A stretch of DNA of 64,000 nt from Ifrita kowaldi (Eukaryota > Chordata > Aves > Passeriformes > Cinclosomatidae). Shown piece after piece: positions 1 through 12,349 of the stretch (its first letter is position 1; each line of letters starts with the position of its first letter). The notes beneath the pieces were generated by a model. That model did no database searches and was not told where the DNA came from. It saw only the letters and a program-made list of their open reading frames with translations. The stretch spans positions 171,333-235,332 of the forward strand of contig VZRS01000217.1 of NCBI GenBank assembly GCA_013398055.1, given 5' to 3'. Both the position numbers and the translations under genes were made by a program.

Positions 1-124
1 TTTTTTAAAAAGGCAGTTCGGAAGATTTACATTGTACGTAACAGGGAAGTGAATAATACCAGCACTTATGGTTCCTTTTAGTTATGTTTTGAAGATGGCA
101 TAGTAGTCAGGTAGAATTGATCTG
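1..124 (-). other. PHACTR1: PHACTR1 3'UTR, proximal part
   Basis: This is the sequence directly downstream, on the minus strand, of the PHACTR1 stop codon at 125-127. It belongs to the same terminal exon and should be the first part of the 3' untranslated region. The rest, including any polyadenylation signal, lies to the left of the window. I see no intron signal between the stop and base 1. The assignment depends on the terminal exon call. Confidence 0.7.
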
Positions 125-140
125 CTACGGTCTATGAAAC
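125..140 (-). CDS. PHACTR1: PHACTR1 terminal coding exon (last 5 residues and stop)
   Basis: These sixteen coding bases complete an arginine codon split with the previous exon and then encode Phe-His-Arg-Pro and a TAG stop. Phe-His-Arg-Pro is the invariant C-terminus of the PHACTR family. The acceptor is the AG read from 141-142, preceded on the minus strand by a long pyrimidine tract (about 143-175), which is a strong 3' splice site. The phase fits exactly: the upstream exon ends in AG and this one begins with G, giving AGG. In the known PHACTR1-PP1 complex the C-terminal tail packs on the phosphatase and helps form its substrate-selecting surface. The remainder of this exon is 3'UTR. The piece is far too small to be found by an ORF search; the call rests on residues, phase and splice site together. 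Confidence 0.9.
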
Positions 141-2259
141 CTGAAACCCAAGAGGAAAAAAAAAGAGAAACAGTAAGATCATATCCTCACATGTAAATTG
201 CACATAAAAACATGGGAGAACTAATTGCTACAGTGACACCATCAGGCAGTTCAATCCCTGCAGCACTGACATCAGCCGTGCTGGCAAGAGGACCCAGAGG
301 AGAAAGACACTCACACTTCCTTGGTCCTTGCCAGACTCACAGTTCATAGGCATAAGCTGTTTGCACCAAAATCTACCAGAGACATTCATACACTTTGGGT
401 CCATCCTATGGGATCCCTGAGTGGGTGACAGCAGATCAGCTCGCCCTCTTTCAGGCCATGCAAGGCCTGATTCTACAAAAGCTGTCTGGTTTAGACAAAC
501 CTTATGCTATTCTGCCAGAAAGATTTACATACAGTTTAGCTGTGATTATTCCTTAATGTTGGAGGCTTAAGAGACAAATGGAGCTAAAATGGCCACACTT
601 CCTGCAAGGCACTCGGTGTCAGAAGGCCTGGGTTTGTTAGATCTGCAAATACATTTTTTTAAGCTTTGATTTTTCAGTCTATTATGAATTAATTAATGAG
701 TCCCACTAGTAAAGTGACAAGCACATTCTTCGCTCATGCCACTGCTTAATGACATGAAGAGCTCATTACCTTGCTAATGACTTTATAATGGTGATTTATC
801 TAAGTTTATTTAAGGGAATTACTCTCTTTTGTTTAAGCATGCTTCCTTCAAGTGCGTATTTCCCAAAGCCACTTGTCTAACCAGTAAGTCCTACTGTTCT
901 TCAGGCAAGCCCTTATTCCAGTGTCTGTTATATGAGCTATGGCTCTCTGTATGCCTGGCTCAGACTTACTGAGTCCAAGCTGCTCAGTGGCTTTCAGATA
1001 CAAACTTTAAAGGGTCACTGCTCACTCCCAGCACTGGAAGAGAAGGAAAATACTGCGCAGAAACCTGTGAAAGCCAAGCATCTGGAGAGGCTTCTGGAAA
1101 ACTAAACCAGTCTGTATGTTGTGGGATGCTAAAGGCTCCATGGAATTCAATGGAGCTCTCAATGGAGCTTGACTACTTGTAGCAACACCCCCTTTAAAAC
1201 AGCCTCATCCTTTCTACATTTGTCACCTCGCCCTGGAGGAGCCAAATGTCCTTCAAAAGCTCAGTCACCAGGGTCAACAGATCTCGGCCAATTGTACATC
1301 CTAAGGCTTCTCCCAGACCTTGTGGCTCAGGAGCAGCTGGCTTGTCTCTAGCAGCACTCCGTCTCTACAACCCCCAGTGCAACCAGCCTAGCACATGCTA
1401 GGATGGAGAAGGGAGATCGTTTCTGCAAGGTAATATATGCATAATACATGTGGTGAATTTTAATATAATTATTAATTTATACACATAAAAATCCCCTAAT
1501 ACAAAATTAATTTTGCCTTAAGCTTTTCTGTATTTTTCCTAAAAGTACCAACTGCATTTTTCATGAGCACTGAGCTGATGAACACATTAATACAAAGGCA
1601 GCTCCAGTTTTGCACCAGATCTCACTGTCACTTGTCTTCAGTACCCAACACTGGTCTTTAAAGTCTAAAGTGTTGATTTGCAAAGGCCTGACTTCAGCCC
1701 TAGCCTGTCAGAGAGGAAGGTGGTTGGTTTGGGCTCATGGATAATTCATTCAGTCTCTACCTTTAAAAAAAGCCCAAGGTGTAAATAATAGTGCCTCTCT
1801 TGCAGTGTGGATCTTGCCATGCCCCACTGCATCACCCATGGCCGGACACGGAGGACAAGACTGAGAGATCTGTGGGTGGGAACTGCGTGGTGTGGAACAG
1901 CTGCACACTCAGCAGGGCTTAGTGTGCGCTCATTCACACTTTGCTACGTGCTCCACAAGGGTTTCCCGTCCTCCTTCAGACACTAACACTTTTTTTTTAA
2001 CTTTTGTTCTCAGAAGAACAGACTTGCAGCATGATGATTTAAAAAAAAAGAGGTTATATTTCATTAAACGGCGTAACGCCACATAATGGGGCAGCATGTG
2101 TTCGTCTGTGTGAGTTGCTTTTACAGCCTGTAATTCTAAATGTTGTCTAGACCTCATGGTGTGTTCAGTGCAGGTTGGAGAAACAGCTGCTGGCTTTGTT
2201 TTTTTTTTGAAAACAGCAGTATTCATTTATAGTCTTAAAAAATTAATCTCTCATCTTAC
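141..2259 (-). other. PHACTR1 intron (last intron)
   Basis: This 2.1 kb intron has a GTAAG donor at its high end and a CAG acceptor at its low end. There is no coding sequence or recognisable transposable element. An AT-rich stretch at about 681-800 carries many ATTA/TAAT cores (see findings). The short ORFs here start at chance ATGs and lack family similarity. Confidence 0.8.
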
Positions 2260-2336
2260 CTTGTTAGATGCCTACTTAATTCATGAACTTCCATTTCAGA
2301 GCTTTTAAATTCATTAAGCTCTTTTCGAATGGCTGC
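2260..2336 (-). CDS. PHACTR1: PHACTR1 penultimate coding exon, PP1-binding C-terminal helix
   Basis: This 77-nt exon encodes 25 residues starting Ala-Ala-Ile-Arg-Lys-Glu-Leu-Asn and ending His-Leu-Thr, plus the first two bases of an Arg codon. It is the helical C-terminal segment of PHACTR proteins, which follows the Trp-containing PP1-docking stretch and contacts the catalytic subunit of protein phosphatase 1. The acceptor is TTTGCAG next to 2336 and the donor is GTAAG from 2259 down. It begins in phase 0, exactly where the exon at 5637-5777 ends, and its phase-2 end fits the 16-nt terminal exon. Its His-Glu-Leu-Ser-Arg-His tail matches PHACTR1 better than the forms I recall for PHACTR2-4, which supports the paralogue call. 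No disruption is visible. Confidence 0.95.
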
Positions 2337-5300
2337 CTGCAAAGGACAAATAAACTCATAAATGTATAAATGAGAGAGATCAAAATAAGTTCACTTTGTT
2401 CTCAAAACAGTATATTAAAAGTAAAGCAGATAGATAACATCAGAGAGAAAAAGACAAACGTAAAGACTTTAAAATGTGAAAAGGAACAGAGATAAGCATG
2501 TTCTAAATCATATAAAGGGAAGAGAGATGCTTCAGTGGAATGGCTCAATTTGAAAACATATCACAGACAATGCAGGTACAGAACCCAATCCTGGCTTATT
2601 ATGTAAACATTTTACATGTACAAAATCCAAATTAGTGCAAGCATGAGAAAAATAAATGTGCACTGCAGCTTGTAAAACACTGTGATCTGTTCCAGAGCTG
2701 GACTGTGACTAGACTGGGCCCAGATCCTGACAGACTTGTGTTTGAGATGTCTTCTGCCTCTGTTGGTCCTGAATTTCCTCCGGTGAAGTTACCTAAAGCG
2801 ACTGATCTTACTTGGGAAGCAAAGAGGGATACCTGGCTCCCTGCCCTTACGCTGCCTCAAGCTGTGCCCCTCTGCCCTGTTCCTCCCTCCTGACCCAGCT
2901 GTGCTATTTATTGAACTGATTCAACAAATGAACCCAGCAGAAAACCTGCCATGGTGTGGTGGTATTCAGCCTCTGTGGCTTGTCTGTGAGGGAAAAGCAA
3001 ACCAGGGGCACTGGCAGGAAGAGAAATATTGAAGAATAAAAAAGCAGAGGGGGTGACTTGGAGGGACTCAGCTGCATGGTAGAGACGGTGCTCAGCACAA
3101 ATGGCTTATGTCCCACGCCCAAAGTCAAGACCTCTGACAGCACTGTGATATTTGTAGCTCATGAGTGATTTCACTGAGTGAGCATTTGGAGGGGATGTGC
3201 AAGGTGTCTGCTGTGGCGAAACGCTCCCATGAGTCCAAGGTGTGTGCACTGCCTTTCTGTGTGATGCTGAAAACATCAGCATCAGAGGTGGAAAGGGGGT
3301 GTTTCAGTAAGTGGTATTTGTGTCTGTCAGGAATTTTTCTCAATGAAGGAAATCTAAACCAGTATGAGCAGCATGAGCCCAAAACAGGACTTCTGCAACA
3401 GCCACTGATTCGGTCACCAACTACCTTTGCTTTGACAAGCCCTAAGTGATGGATTTTGCAAGTGTTTTTCTACAGAAAAGGCCCAAAGGCCCTTTCTGCT
3501 CCTTCTGCACAGCTTTGGTTTCTTATTTCCCTTAGAAGTGCTGTCAGGTGCTGCCTCATCCATCAGTGATGGCTATGCAGCAGCTCCAGGGCTGCCTTCA
3601 GCAGACCAATCTGCTACTGAAGTGACTGTGAAGGAGGCCACAGGGGCTGCTGACTCCACAGGGACTGAGATCTATTCCCCACTCCATCCCTTGTCTTTTG
3701 GAGAGATGCAAAAATGTCCTTTTCCTTCCCCCAAGAGTCAGACCTGCTAAAGACAAACTCTGACTGAAGGCAGTTCCCTTCACCCAGCATACAGAGCAAG
3801 ATTTACTGGCAAACAGAAAAGCCCATTGCTAAAATCTGCTTGTGCAATAAATCTGGCCTGTGCTGACCAGTGAAGACAGCTATTGAATCACAGCTCTGTA
3901 AGAAAATAATCCTATATAGGATGTTGCAGCTTTGTTTCAATTTGTCTGGCTATTTTTTCCATCAGCGGACATAGCGTTGAGGAAAAGCAGGTCATCTGAA
4001 TGGCAGAAATCAGACTACTGCCCACAGGACCCAAACAAAAACCAATCTATCTGCTTCCTTATGCCATAAAGGGCATTAATATTAGAATGACAAACATCTC
4101 TTCTGATGGTGCTTTGCTGAGAAAAGGTTAATTTGAAGGACTTAACCCTTTTCTCTGACTACTGAATTTGCACATGCATTATAAAAAAAGTGACATCAAA
4201 GCCTTAATACTAAACCCTTTACTAGGTTACATTCAATAGTGGTATTTAATGTTTGTTCTTTTCAGAGACACAGGATCAGGAAGGACTTGTCTGGAAATCA
4301 AATCTCCATGCCCAGCTGAAGTTTCTCCATGCCTTTCATCCCAGACAGGGATCTCTCAGAGGCTGCAGAACCAGTTGCGAGATTTATTCCCTCCCTCATC
4401 TACCCATTAAGACAATAAAACTAAGTCAGTTGACTAATATCTTATCAAACATGGGGAGGTAAAATGAGAAAAGCTAATTTAACCCAGTATATTATGGTCT
4501 ATGTACAGTCCAGAGGAAGTTTTTTTTTTCAGATCAGTTTATGCTACATTAACTTAACCAAAGCTAAACTGAAAAAAATCCCTCTATCAAGGAGGAGACC
4601 AATGTCACAAAACTATACGAGTCCTTTGGTTGACTTATACAAGTATAACAGGCTGTCCTTTGTGAATAAAACCAAGAGCACCATAGATGAATGGCATGGC
4701 TGGAAATTCTGCTCATTCTCTAAACATTGGACATCGTGCTCTCCATTGCTGAATGAGTGAATTTTAAGGCAAAGAAATAGTCAAAACATGAATTCAGGTA
4801 TCTGAAAGTCTTCAAAATTACAAGGGCATCACAGAGTGACTGTAAGATTCATGACTGAATCACTGAGCCTCACAGTCCTCGCTTCTTATAACGTCCATAA
4901 AATCTTTTAGATCTTCTTGCTGAGGTCTCATTAAGACCCTCAGCATGTGACTAATATAATTTGCCAGCAATTCAATCCCTCTGCCATCAATGCCAACACC
5001 AGAGACACCACTTAGTGGAAATGTTCCACCAGTGCTCAGAGGGCAGTGCCATCAATACCAAATGTGTGTCTGTTTTTCAACTGCAGGTCTTGTGTGATTT
5101 CAGTTCAGTGCTTAAAATACTCTGTGGCAGAAATCCTGAGAAAAGGCCCCTGTTGTAACACAGTAGAGAGAAGTGACCTGGCTTTGGAGGGATGGAGGTG
5201 CCTCTGCCAAATGGATCTGCTGGCATTTCCACACCCAAGCCTATCCTGTCCTGGCACGGCCATTCTGGCACATGCTCCTGTCTCACTGCTCTGCTAAGTC

Positions 5301-5636
5301 TTGCCAGAGCTCTCAGCTGGCAGCATAATGCTGCAAAACCAAAACCGACCAACAAATAACAGGGCTCTCATCAAGACCTTTCCTCAAGGGGCTTGGGATT
5401 CCTTCCCTCTCCTGGTTTCCATGCATACGGAAACCTTCTTGCCAAAGATTTATGCTTCAAACAAACAAACAAATAGACCCTGTGAATGGGAAAAAACCAC
5501 AGGTGTGTTGGGAAAGGATGCCAGGTGGATGTTTACTCTTTGACAGCCATGGGACCTGTGGGACCCAAGGGATGCTGTTTGCCACAACATACTCTGGCTG
5601 TCCAGGCCATGGCTCTCCCAGAGTTGCCCCACTTAC
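2337..5636 (-). other. PHACTR1 intron
   Basis: This 3.3 kb intron lies between the PP1-docking exon and the C-terminal helix exon. The donor is GTAAGT. I found no transposable element, RNA gene or extra exon with a recognisable PHACTR sequence. There is a short CAAA run near 5459-5475. The short ORFs on both strands show no domain or compositional signal. Confidence 0.75.
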
Positions 5637-5777
5637 TTTGTCGGCGGCTGTGAGTCGTGTCCAGGGTTTGTCCGCCCTCCTGTCGTAGTCCTGCGCGTCT
5701 GCCACTTCCACGTAGTCACTGAAGCGGATGAGGATCTTCCTCTCACGTAGTTCTTCTACTGTGGGCCTTTGACTCAG
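5637..5777 (-). CDS. PHACTR1: PHACTR1 exon with RPEL3 and the PP1-docking motif
   Basis: This exon of 141 nt (47 codons, phase 0 at both ends) holds the functional core of the C-terminus. Residues 1-16 form the third C-terminal RPEL motif (Leu-Ser-Gln-Arg-Pro-Thr-Val-Glu-Glu-Leu and on to Lys-Ile-Leu), which binds monomeric actin. It runs straight into Leu-Ile-Arg-Phe (residues 16-19), the RVxF-type PP1-binding motif, then Tyr-Val-Glu-Val and the Arg-Arg-Ala-Asp-Lys-Pro-Trp segment. In PHACTR1 these are known to dock on PP1 and, with it, form a composite substrate-binding surface. All of these residues are intact. The overlap of RPEL3 with the PP1 site explains the known competition between actin and PP1. 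The Arg of Leu-Ile-Arg-Phe corresponds, as I recall, to a residue mutated in human early-onset epilepsy. The acceptor is CTGCAG and the donor GTAAGT. Ile-Arg-Phe-Ser-Asp-Tyr favours PHACTR1 over its paralogues. Confidence 0.97.
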
Positions 5778-8700
5778 CTGCAGGTTTGAGGAAGGAGTGG
5801 AAAAAGACATCAGGACTTTGCTTTTTCCCTACAGAGTGCTGCTTGGGGATTTATTTTACTACAACCGTCGTTACAGTAATAAGAAGTGTTCGGACATTCC
5901 CAGTGCTTTGTTTTTATTGGCCTTTCACAGAATTGCTACCTGGGAAATGCCCTCTTGTTAGAATACCTTAAATATCATCTCACCCTGCTGCCAGAGCAGC
6001 CCACTGTTTTTTGGGAAGCTGCTGTGGCTGGAGACCCCAATTCCCAGTTGAATTTGACCACTCTTGGCAGAAATGAGATGTAATGCAAGAAAGTCTCCCA
6101 GTGCACTGACCTCCCAGGAACAGACGAAGACTGCAACACAACTTTAAAACTACCTGCACAGGTTGTGCACTTCCCAGCCTTCTGCTGCTCTTGTCTGTAG
6201 TTCTGCACTGCCTGGGAAGAGTCAGGCCAAGGCATGGAGTGGCTCCTGCCCTGAATTATGTGCAAAAGGTGAAAAACAACTTTCTTTACCATTCTGATCT
6301 TCTGCAGACCTGTCCTTACCTCCACAAAAGGCAGGCAGGATGATTAGTGCTCACTGAACTTTCCGCTGTATTTATTGACAGCAAAATTTGACTTTTAAAT
6401 ATTTGACTTTTAAAAGTCTCTGTTGCATGCTACAACCCAAAAGAAAAAAAAAAGGCAAGAGTGGATTGTATGTCAGGAAAGTATCTTCATTGTTCCAAAG
6501 CATTTCTTTCAAATTCCATAGCAGAACAGGCAGCCACAGTCAAAACTCCTCTTAAATTAGTGTGCTGATAGTCCATGTGTTGCACAGACAGTTACATGGG
6601 CAGGGACAGGAGCTGGCTTTCAGGGATCAATTCTCCTTGGATGCACAGCATGCTGGCGAATGTCAAACGCAATTACACAATTGTTTCTAAAGCAGGTGCT
6701 ACATAAATGTGTGCATGTGGCTGTAGATTAGCTGAAAAGTTTCACTGTTAGAGTACAACATTTGTAACCAGGACACATCAGGAAAAATAATGTCCTGATA
6801 ATAATTTCCTACATGGTGTATGAAGCTCTTCCCACTCACTAGAAACAGATGTGTTTGAAATACTTTACCCTTGTGAAGGGTGAAAGGCCTACATATTTAA
6901 TAAAATGCTTGAGATTCTATTCTGCAACATTATTTATGTTCCTGAATCCACCTTTCTTCCGAATTAAGTATCTCAGTTTCCCGCATTTCATCTTCCAGGG
7001 AGAATTACGATCTAAACCAGCCAGGATACTGAGTGAAGGATGAAAAACCCCTCCTTTCTTCAGCATTTGGGTGGAGCTCCACCACCCTATCCTGCATCTG
7101 GCTGTAAGCCTGTGTGCTTGTTCTTGGTACGGTTGATTGCCTTTGTCTTCACCGTTTAGAAAAGATGATTGTGATGGGAGGTGGCAGTGGGGCTGCTCTC
7201 CTTACACCAGCATCCCTGAGCATGCACACACAAATTGGGTTCAAACACCTCATGTGATCTGCAGAGCTGCACTAATGTCCTGCCTGTGAGATGCTCAGGA
7301 GAACAGGAATGAGGATGGAAAAAAGATGCACTGACTCTTGTGCCAGTGCTCTGGCTGTGAAAGAGTCCTGAAATCCATGGCTGATATCACATAGTTCATG
7401 TGTAGCCATAAATCTAAATATATTTCCATATATAAATACACCCACACAAAATGTATTCAGTACATTAAACCAAAGTGCCAGTCTGATCATGCTAAGTGTA
7501 AAGAGAGAGACAACCATGCTAAGTCATTTTCTAAAAGCCATTAATTAAAGCTACATTATGTGAATGCTTAACAAATTTCCCTGCCTTCTTCTCATGCCAT
7601 TGCAGAGATTTCCGGTGACCTTCTAAGTGTGAGGGTCTTGCAGTATCTTTGGGGTGCCCAGAGCTCCCTTAACTCTTGAATAGCTGGGGAACCAGCTTTG
7701 CAGGACAGACTGTAAGCAGCCTGCTGCAGGTGTCAGTTCAGTGTGTGTCCACGTTGAGGGCACAGCTCATCTGAGATCTCACCTTGCAGTTTATTTTTAT
7801 GACCTGGTGGCTGTGGTCTCTTGGGTGTAAATTGCTTAATGCTACAGAGTCCTTCTCGAGCAACACCTGAGAAGGAGCTCTTCTAACAGGCAGAAAGAAT
7901 AGGGCACATTCAAAAACTACAGGACAGGGACATGGCCAAGGGCACGATGCAATTGTCTGCACAAGGTGTGGTGCTGCAAGCAGGGAGAAGAAGTTCTTAA
8001 TGAGCTGGACCCTTTTTAATTTACTTCTGTTAATGTCAAAGGGATGTACGTGCATGAGTGTGTCTGGACTTTTTCTGTGCACACGACCTGGGCATTTACA
8101 TTTCAATTTACCTATTTGTGAAGATTTGGGAGCTGAGGGAGCAGGGTAATTCTGTGGTGAGTGACTCATTATTTGAGTGTGAACCAGGGTAAAATTCCCT
8201 TCCAAAATAAATGGATTTGTATTAATGCAAAAGCAGTAAATGAGAATAGGACCTCTCATGCCTTGTCACAGCAGGTCAAATTTTCTTCTGTATATTCTGG
8301 AGCACTGTAGATACAAATGGGCATTTTCCAGGCTTTGATACTAAGGCAATTTTGAAGGGAAGGTTTATTAACACAACCCCCTTTGTCTGTGGCATGAGAA
8401 ATGAAGCATCCCCAAGCACCATCGCCAGGTAAAGTGGAGGGGGACTTAGTCTTGCCAGTCTGGTCTTAGGATTTAGTCAAATGCAAAATGCTGAGTTTGC
8501 TCCATTTCAGTCACAAGGAAGCTTGTTGTCTAGGCACATCATCATTGCCTGCTCTGTTACTTCATTAAAATGTTATAGTTGTTATTTAAGGAAAAAACCA
8601 AGCTGAAAAATTACAAACCCCGAACAGCAGCACACACAGCCTCCTCTCTCCTTTGCTCCCCACCTTCTGCGGTAAAGACACAGGAGCAGGATGTGATGAA

Positions 8701-11700
8701 AATGCCCTGAAGACCTTTCCCTCTGACTATAAATGCAGTTTATCCAAATTAGCCACTAACCTTTTTTTCTTCTCTGACCTTTCTCCTCCCCACTGCCTCT
8801 CTCTCACCTCTCTCTGATGAGTCCCACCTCTCTCAAGAGTTCATTATTTTCAACAGCCTTTGCTGGTGCAAGCCAGTGGAGGTCAGTTAAAGAAAAGCTT
8901 GAACATCTTCAAGCAACGGAGACTTTTCCCAGAGAGGCACCAGTGAACAGAGAGTTCAAATTGGACCAGGGCAGGAATTGACCAGGAGCAAAGATTTCAG
9001 ATTATTGCATGGATTTTAAGAAACAGCCACACCTCTTCAGTTTCGTAGTCAGTATTACAGCTCTGACAGATTTCATTTTGGAGCCAGACCTCTGAGAAAA
9101 ATAAGCTATTGGCAGCAGGGGGATGGGAAACAGTAAACAGCTCTGGGGGTTGGGGAGCATGGTGCCAATTAAGAGAAGAGAAGGTAGGTAAAGAAGAGTT
9201 CTGTTCCACTTTGCAAGTGACTTGTACGTGTTCTGTTAATCCAGGCTATGATTCTCTCTCTGTAATGGACGTCCTTAGGGGACATTCAGGCCTGTGTTAA
9301 TTGCCTTGGTCCTTGGCCAAGTTTGTCGTGGTTCAGAGAGGATACATTCTTAGTAGTAATTCCTGGGGGCCCAGATCTCCCTGTGGACGTAACCCATCTG
9401 CAACACTTCCAGAGGGCCTCTGCACATTAATATTCTTTGAACGGGCTGGGGGTCAAGACCAGTGCTTGGAGAAAAAACCTTCCTAATCTACACGTCCTTC
9501 CACTCCAATGACGCAAGTCCATGTGCCCAAAGGTGCTTGGTGGGCCTGAGGGGCAGGGAGAGAGACAGGACAGGGCTGGCTGGGCATCTCAGGTGATAGG
9601 CAAATATGCTTCCCCTCTCCTTCCTCAGGCAGGAGGGACACGAGCTACTGAGAAACTTAGCCAACAGCATGTGCCTCCATTTCGTTATTTGAATGGCAGC
9701 TATTCCTCACCCCAGTTAATGTGGAGCTAGATGAGTCTAAGAGGATGGAAAGTGCTAAAAGGGGCAGCTTGCTATAGGTCACCTGATTTCATAATTTTTT
9801 TTTTTAGAAATTGCCTGTCCAGATGATTAATTCAACTGGATATTTATTGCTGACTTTAGTAAGGCATCTAGACCTAGCAAGGTAATCTTACTTATTACAG
9901 CATGTCGTGTTACAACTTATCATCATAACACTGTAACAAAATGTCAGTGCTGAAGGAATTTTAAGAACAACTTTTTTATGGATGGAGTGGGTTCTTCCCT
10001 TGGAATTGGAACGTTGCCACCAGAAAAACTGGGGACAGTAGCAGTTTCTGTAGAGCAAGGTCAAAAGTCTCACCAGTAGCTTCTACAGAACCCACTTCCC
10101 TTCTTATTCCCAACAACACAGGTTTACAAAAGAGGCAACATGGCAGAGTTTCCTTATGTTGAATTTACCCTGCGGGCATGTGTGTGCTTGAAAACTCAGT
10201 GCAAACAGAAAGGGCTGCTGGGCAACACACTTGCTGTGCTCAATTAAACTTCTGCTTGATCTGACGTTTAAAATCCTTCGGTAATAAGACTTCAGTACAA
10301 ACCGACAGAAGGAGCTCGCCACTCTGCTGTAAACACAACGACACATCTGGGACAGGCTCATGAAAGACACAGCTGGGGAATAACAACTCTTTTTGCAGGA
10401 TTCACTTGGTGGTTGGCATTTCTAGTTGTTATCTAAAACACTTGCACACTTTATTCACTCCTTTTCTCTAGTGATTTCTGAGCTTTTATGATGGTGTGTT
10501 TGGTAGGTGAGAACAAAATCTGTTGTTAGATCAGCCCTGCAGTTCTTTCATTAAAATTACATGTGTCACTAGAACAATTTACAACAGTTTAAAACGATGA
10601 TCCAAATCAAACAATGCTAAGCCGTGTTGCTATCAACCTCAGAAGCGTGGAGGAGAAAAACCTTTACTAGAGGAGAAGTCAAAAAAAGACTAAAAGGTAT
10701 GTGACCAGGAACGGGGGTATGAACATTAAAGAGCCAAATGCCAGGGCCTCGGACTGATGCTGCTCTCCCTGTTGTTCCTACTTAAAAGTGCAAACAAGAC
10801 AAAGCAAGAAATCTTACAGAAAACTGCTGAGGTTTTAGGGAGCAGACACTGATGTGGAGCAGTGGCAGCCTGGGTGCTTCAGCTGAGCTGTGGCCTCTGC
10901 CTTTGACAAACAATTCCTGTGCTCAGCACCTTTCCTACAGGACAGTGGAGGATGGGAACCGTGTGGTGATGCCTGCTCAGTCAGCAAGCCCTCACTTCTC
11001 AGGTGGCACACTGGGTACGGGGAGCTGTGCTCTGCATCTGTTACAGCCACTCCTCAAATGGCCACTCCTCAAGCTCTGCACTGGATTCCTGCACGTGTTT
11101 ACCCTTCAATGTACAGGGAAATTGAAAGCCTGGTAAAATGGTATTTCCAGCCTTTGTGCAGAGCCTCAATCCCATGAAACATCTGCAATGCAGTTAGGAT
11201 CTGTTCTTTCAGGCACTGCTAAGAAGGAATGCAAAATCATCCCTGTCACTGTGGTCAGGACTGTAAGTGTTTTACAAACAGTATTATGGCTCTCTAGCTC
11301 CTGCAGACAACAGCAGTACCCCTCCACCAGTGAACAAGAATTCTACCTATTTACATGAACTGAGAAAAGGCATGAGATCTTTAACCATGGAAGAAAGCAA
11401 TGCAGTTCTCTGAATGTAACCTTTCCACACATATTTAGAGACATTTCCTTGTTATTATTTATACCATGAAAGCTGTGATCACATAGGTCAAAAAAACGAA
11501 GCCATCTAAACCTGTACAGAAAGGGAATGGTTCTGCTTCACAAGTGTGTGAGTTTTTAGGGGGCTTTCTTCACCTCTGGAGATAGGAAATATATCAGTGG
11601 TGAAAGAAAGTTTATCTGCAATAGCAGGATGGATTGTTCACTGTGTATATTTGGGCCTCTGCAGACATTTATCCTAGCTGCAAAACTGAATGTGTGTATC

Positions 11701-12287
11701 TAAAATAACTGTTCTTCAGTTTTAAGAGTAAATGACTTTTGAATCAAGCGATGCTGTTTTGTTTGTCCCTCCTTGCCAATACAAGACTGTTTTCTGCACT
11801 ATATGCTTTTTTGCAAATGCTTGTTTCTATTTAGTTTAAAATGCCTCAATTGACAACCTCCCTTTCTAGAAAATGTTTTGCTTCCAGTTTTATGAGGGCT
11901 TTTTTTTGGGTGGAATTTTCAAATCAGAATTGCTTTAACTTTGCTCTCTGTAATAGCTACAGAAGCCATTACATTTACAAGAAGCATTGGTCCTTGTAAA
12001 TGCTGGTCTCTATCCTTCACTGTTCAAAAATCCTTCAGTTATGAAGACTAGATCTTCTTTTGTTCTGTTTGAAATGTTACCAGCAGCAGCCTGAAAAGTG
12101 GTTTCCTTTGCTCTCTGGGGACTTCTACCCTGCAACATCACTGATTTCTTGTAAAGATTTTTTTTTTTAAGACTTGTTTCACACTCTACTTTTGAAAATG
12201 GTGCTGAAGAAAAGGAAAAAGGCAAACAACTGTGCAGTAAGGAGAAAGTTACAGTAGTGTCATAATAGGATCAAAGTTGCTTCTCAC
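5778..12287 (-). other. PHACTR1 intron
   Basis: This 6.5 kb intron separates the exon that ends in Thr-Arg-Lys from the RPEL3 exon. The donor is GTGAGA, a slightly weaker form. No transposable element that I can recognise, no RNA gene and no further PHACTR-like exon was seen. The 173-codon open frame on the minus strand at 7738-8259 has no domain, no splice context and a low-complexity look, so I treat it as chance. Confidence 0.75.
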
Positions 12288-12349
12288 CTTACGTGTTAAT
12301 CTTCTCTTAATCTCTCGTTTTTCCTCCTGCTCCTCTTGCTCATTCCGGG
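12288..12349 (-). CDS. PHACTR1: PHACTR1 exon, charged linker between RPEL2 and RPEL3
   Basis: This 62-nt exon completes a proline codon with its first two bases and then encodes Arg-Asn-Glu-Gln-Glu-Glu-Gln-Glu-Glu-Lys-Arg-Glu-Ile-Lys-Arg-Arg-Leu-Thr-Arg-Lys. It is the Glu-rich then basic helix that links the second and third C-terminal RPEL motifs. In PHACTR1 this kind of spacer sets the distance between bound actins, and its basic part contributes to nuclear import signals. The acceptor is TTTTACAG next to 12349 and the donor GTGAGA from 12287 down. Phase 1 on entry and phase 0 on exit fit both neighbours exactly. At 62 nt it is not divisible by three, so skipping it would shift the frame and remove the PP1 site. 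Confidence 0.95.

Noticed and set aside
7738..8259. 173-codon minus-strand ORF in the intron
   Set aside because: No recognisable domain, no flanking splice sites that fit PHACTR1 phase, no similarity I can name; a long frame of this size is expected by chance in 64 kb.
8820..8990. Possible further CR1 fragment
   Set aside because: Some words resemble retroposon sequence, but there is no ordered run of CR1 landmarks and no CR1 3' tail.
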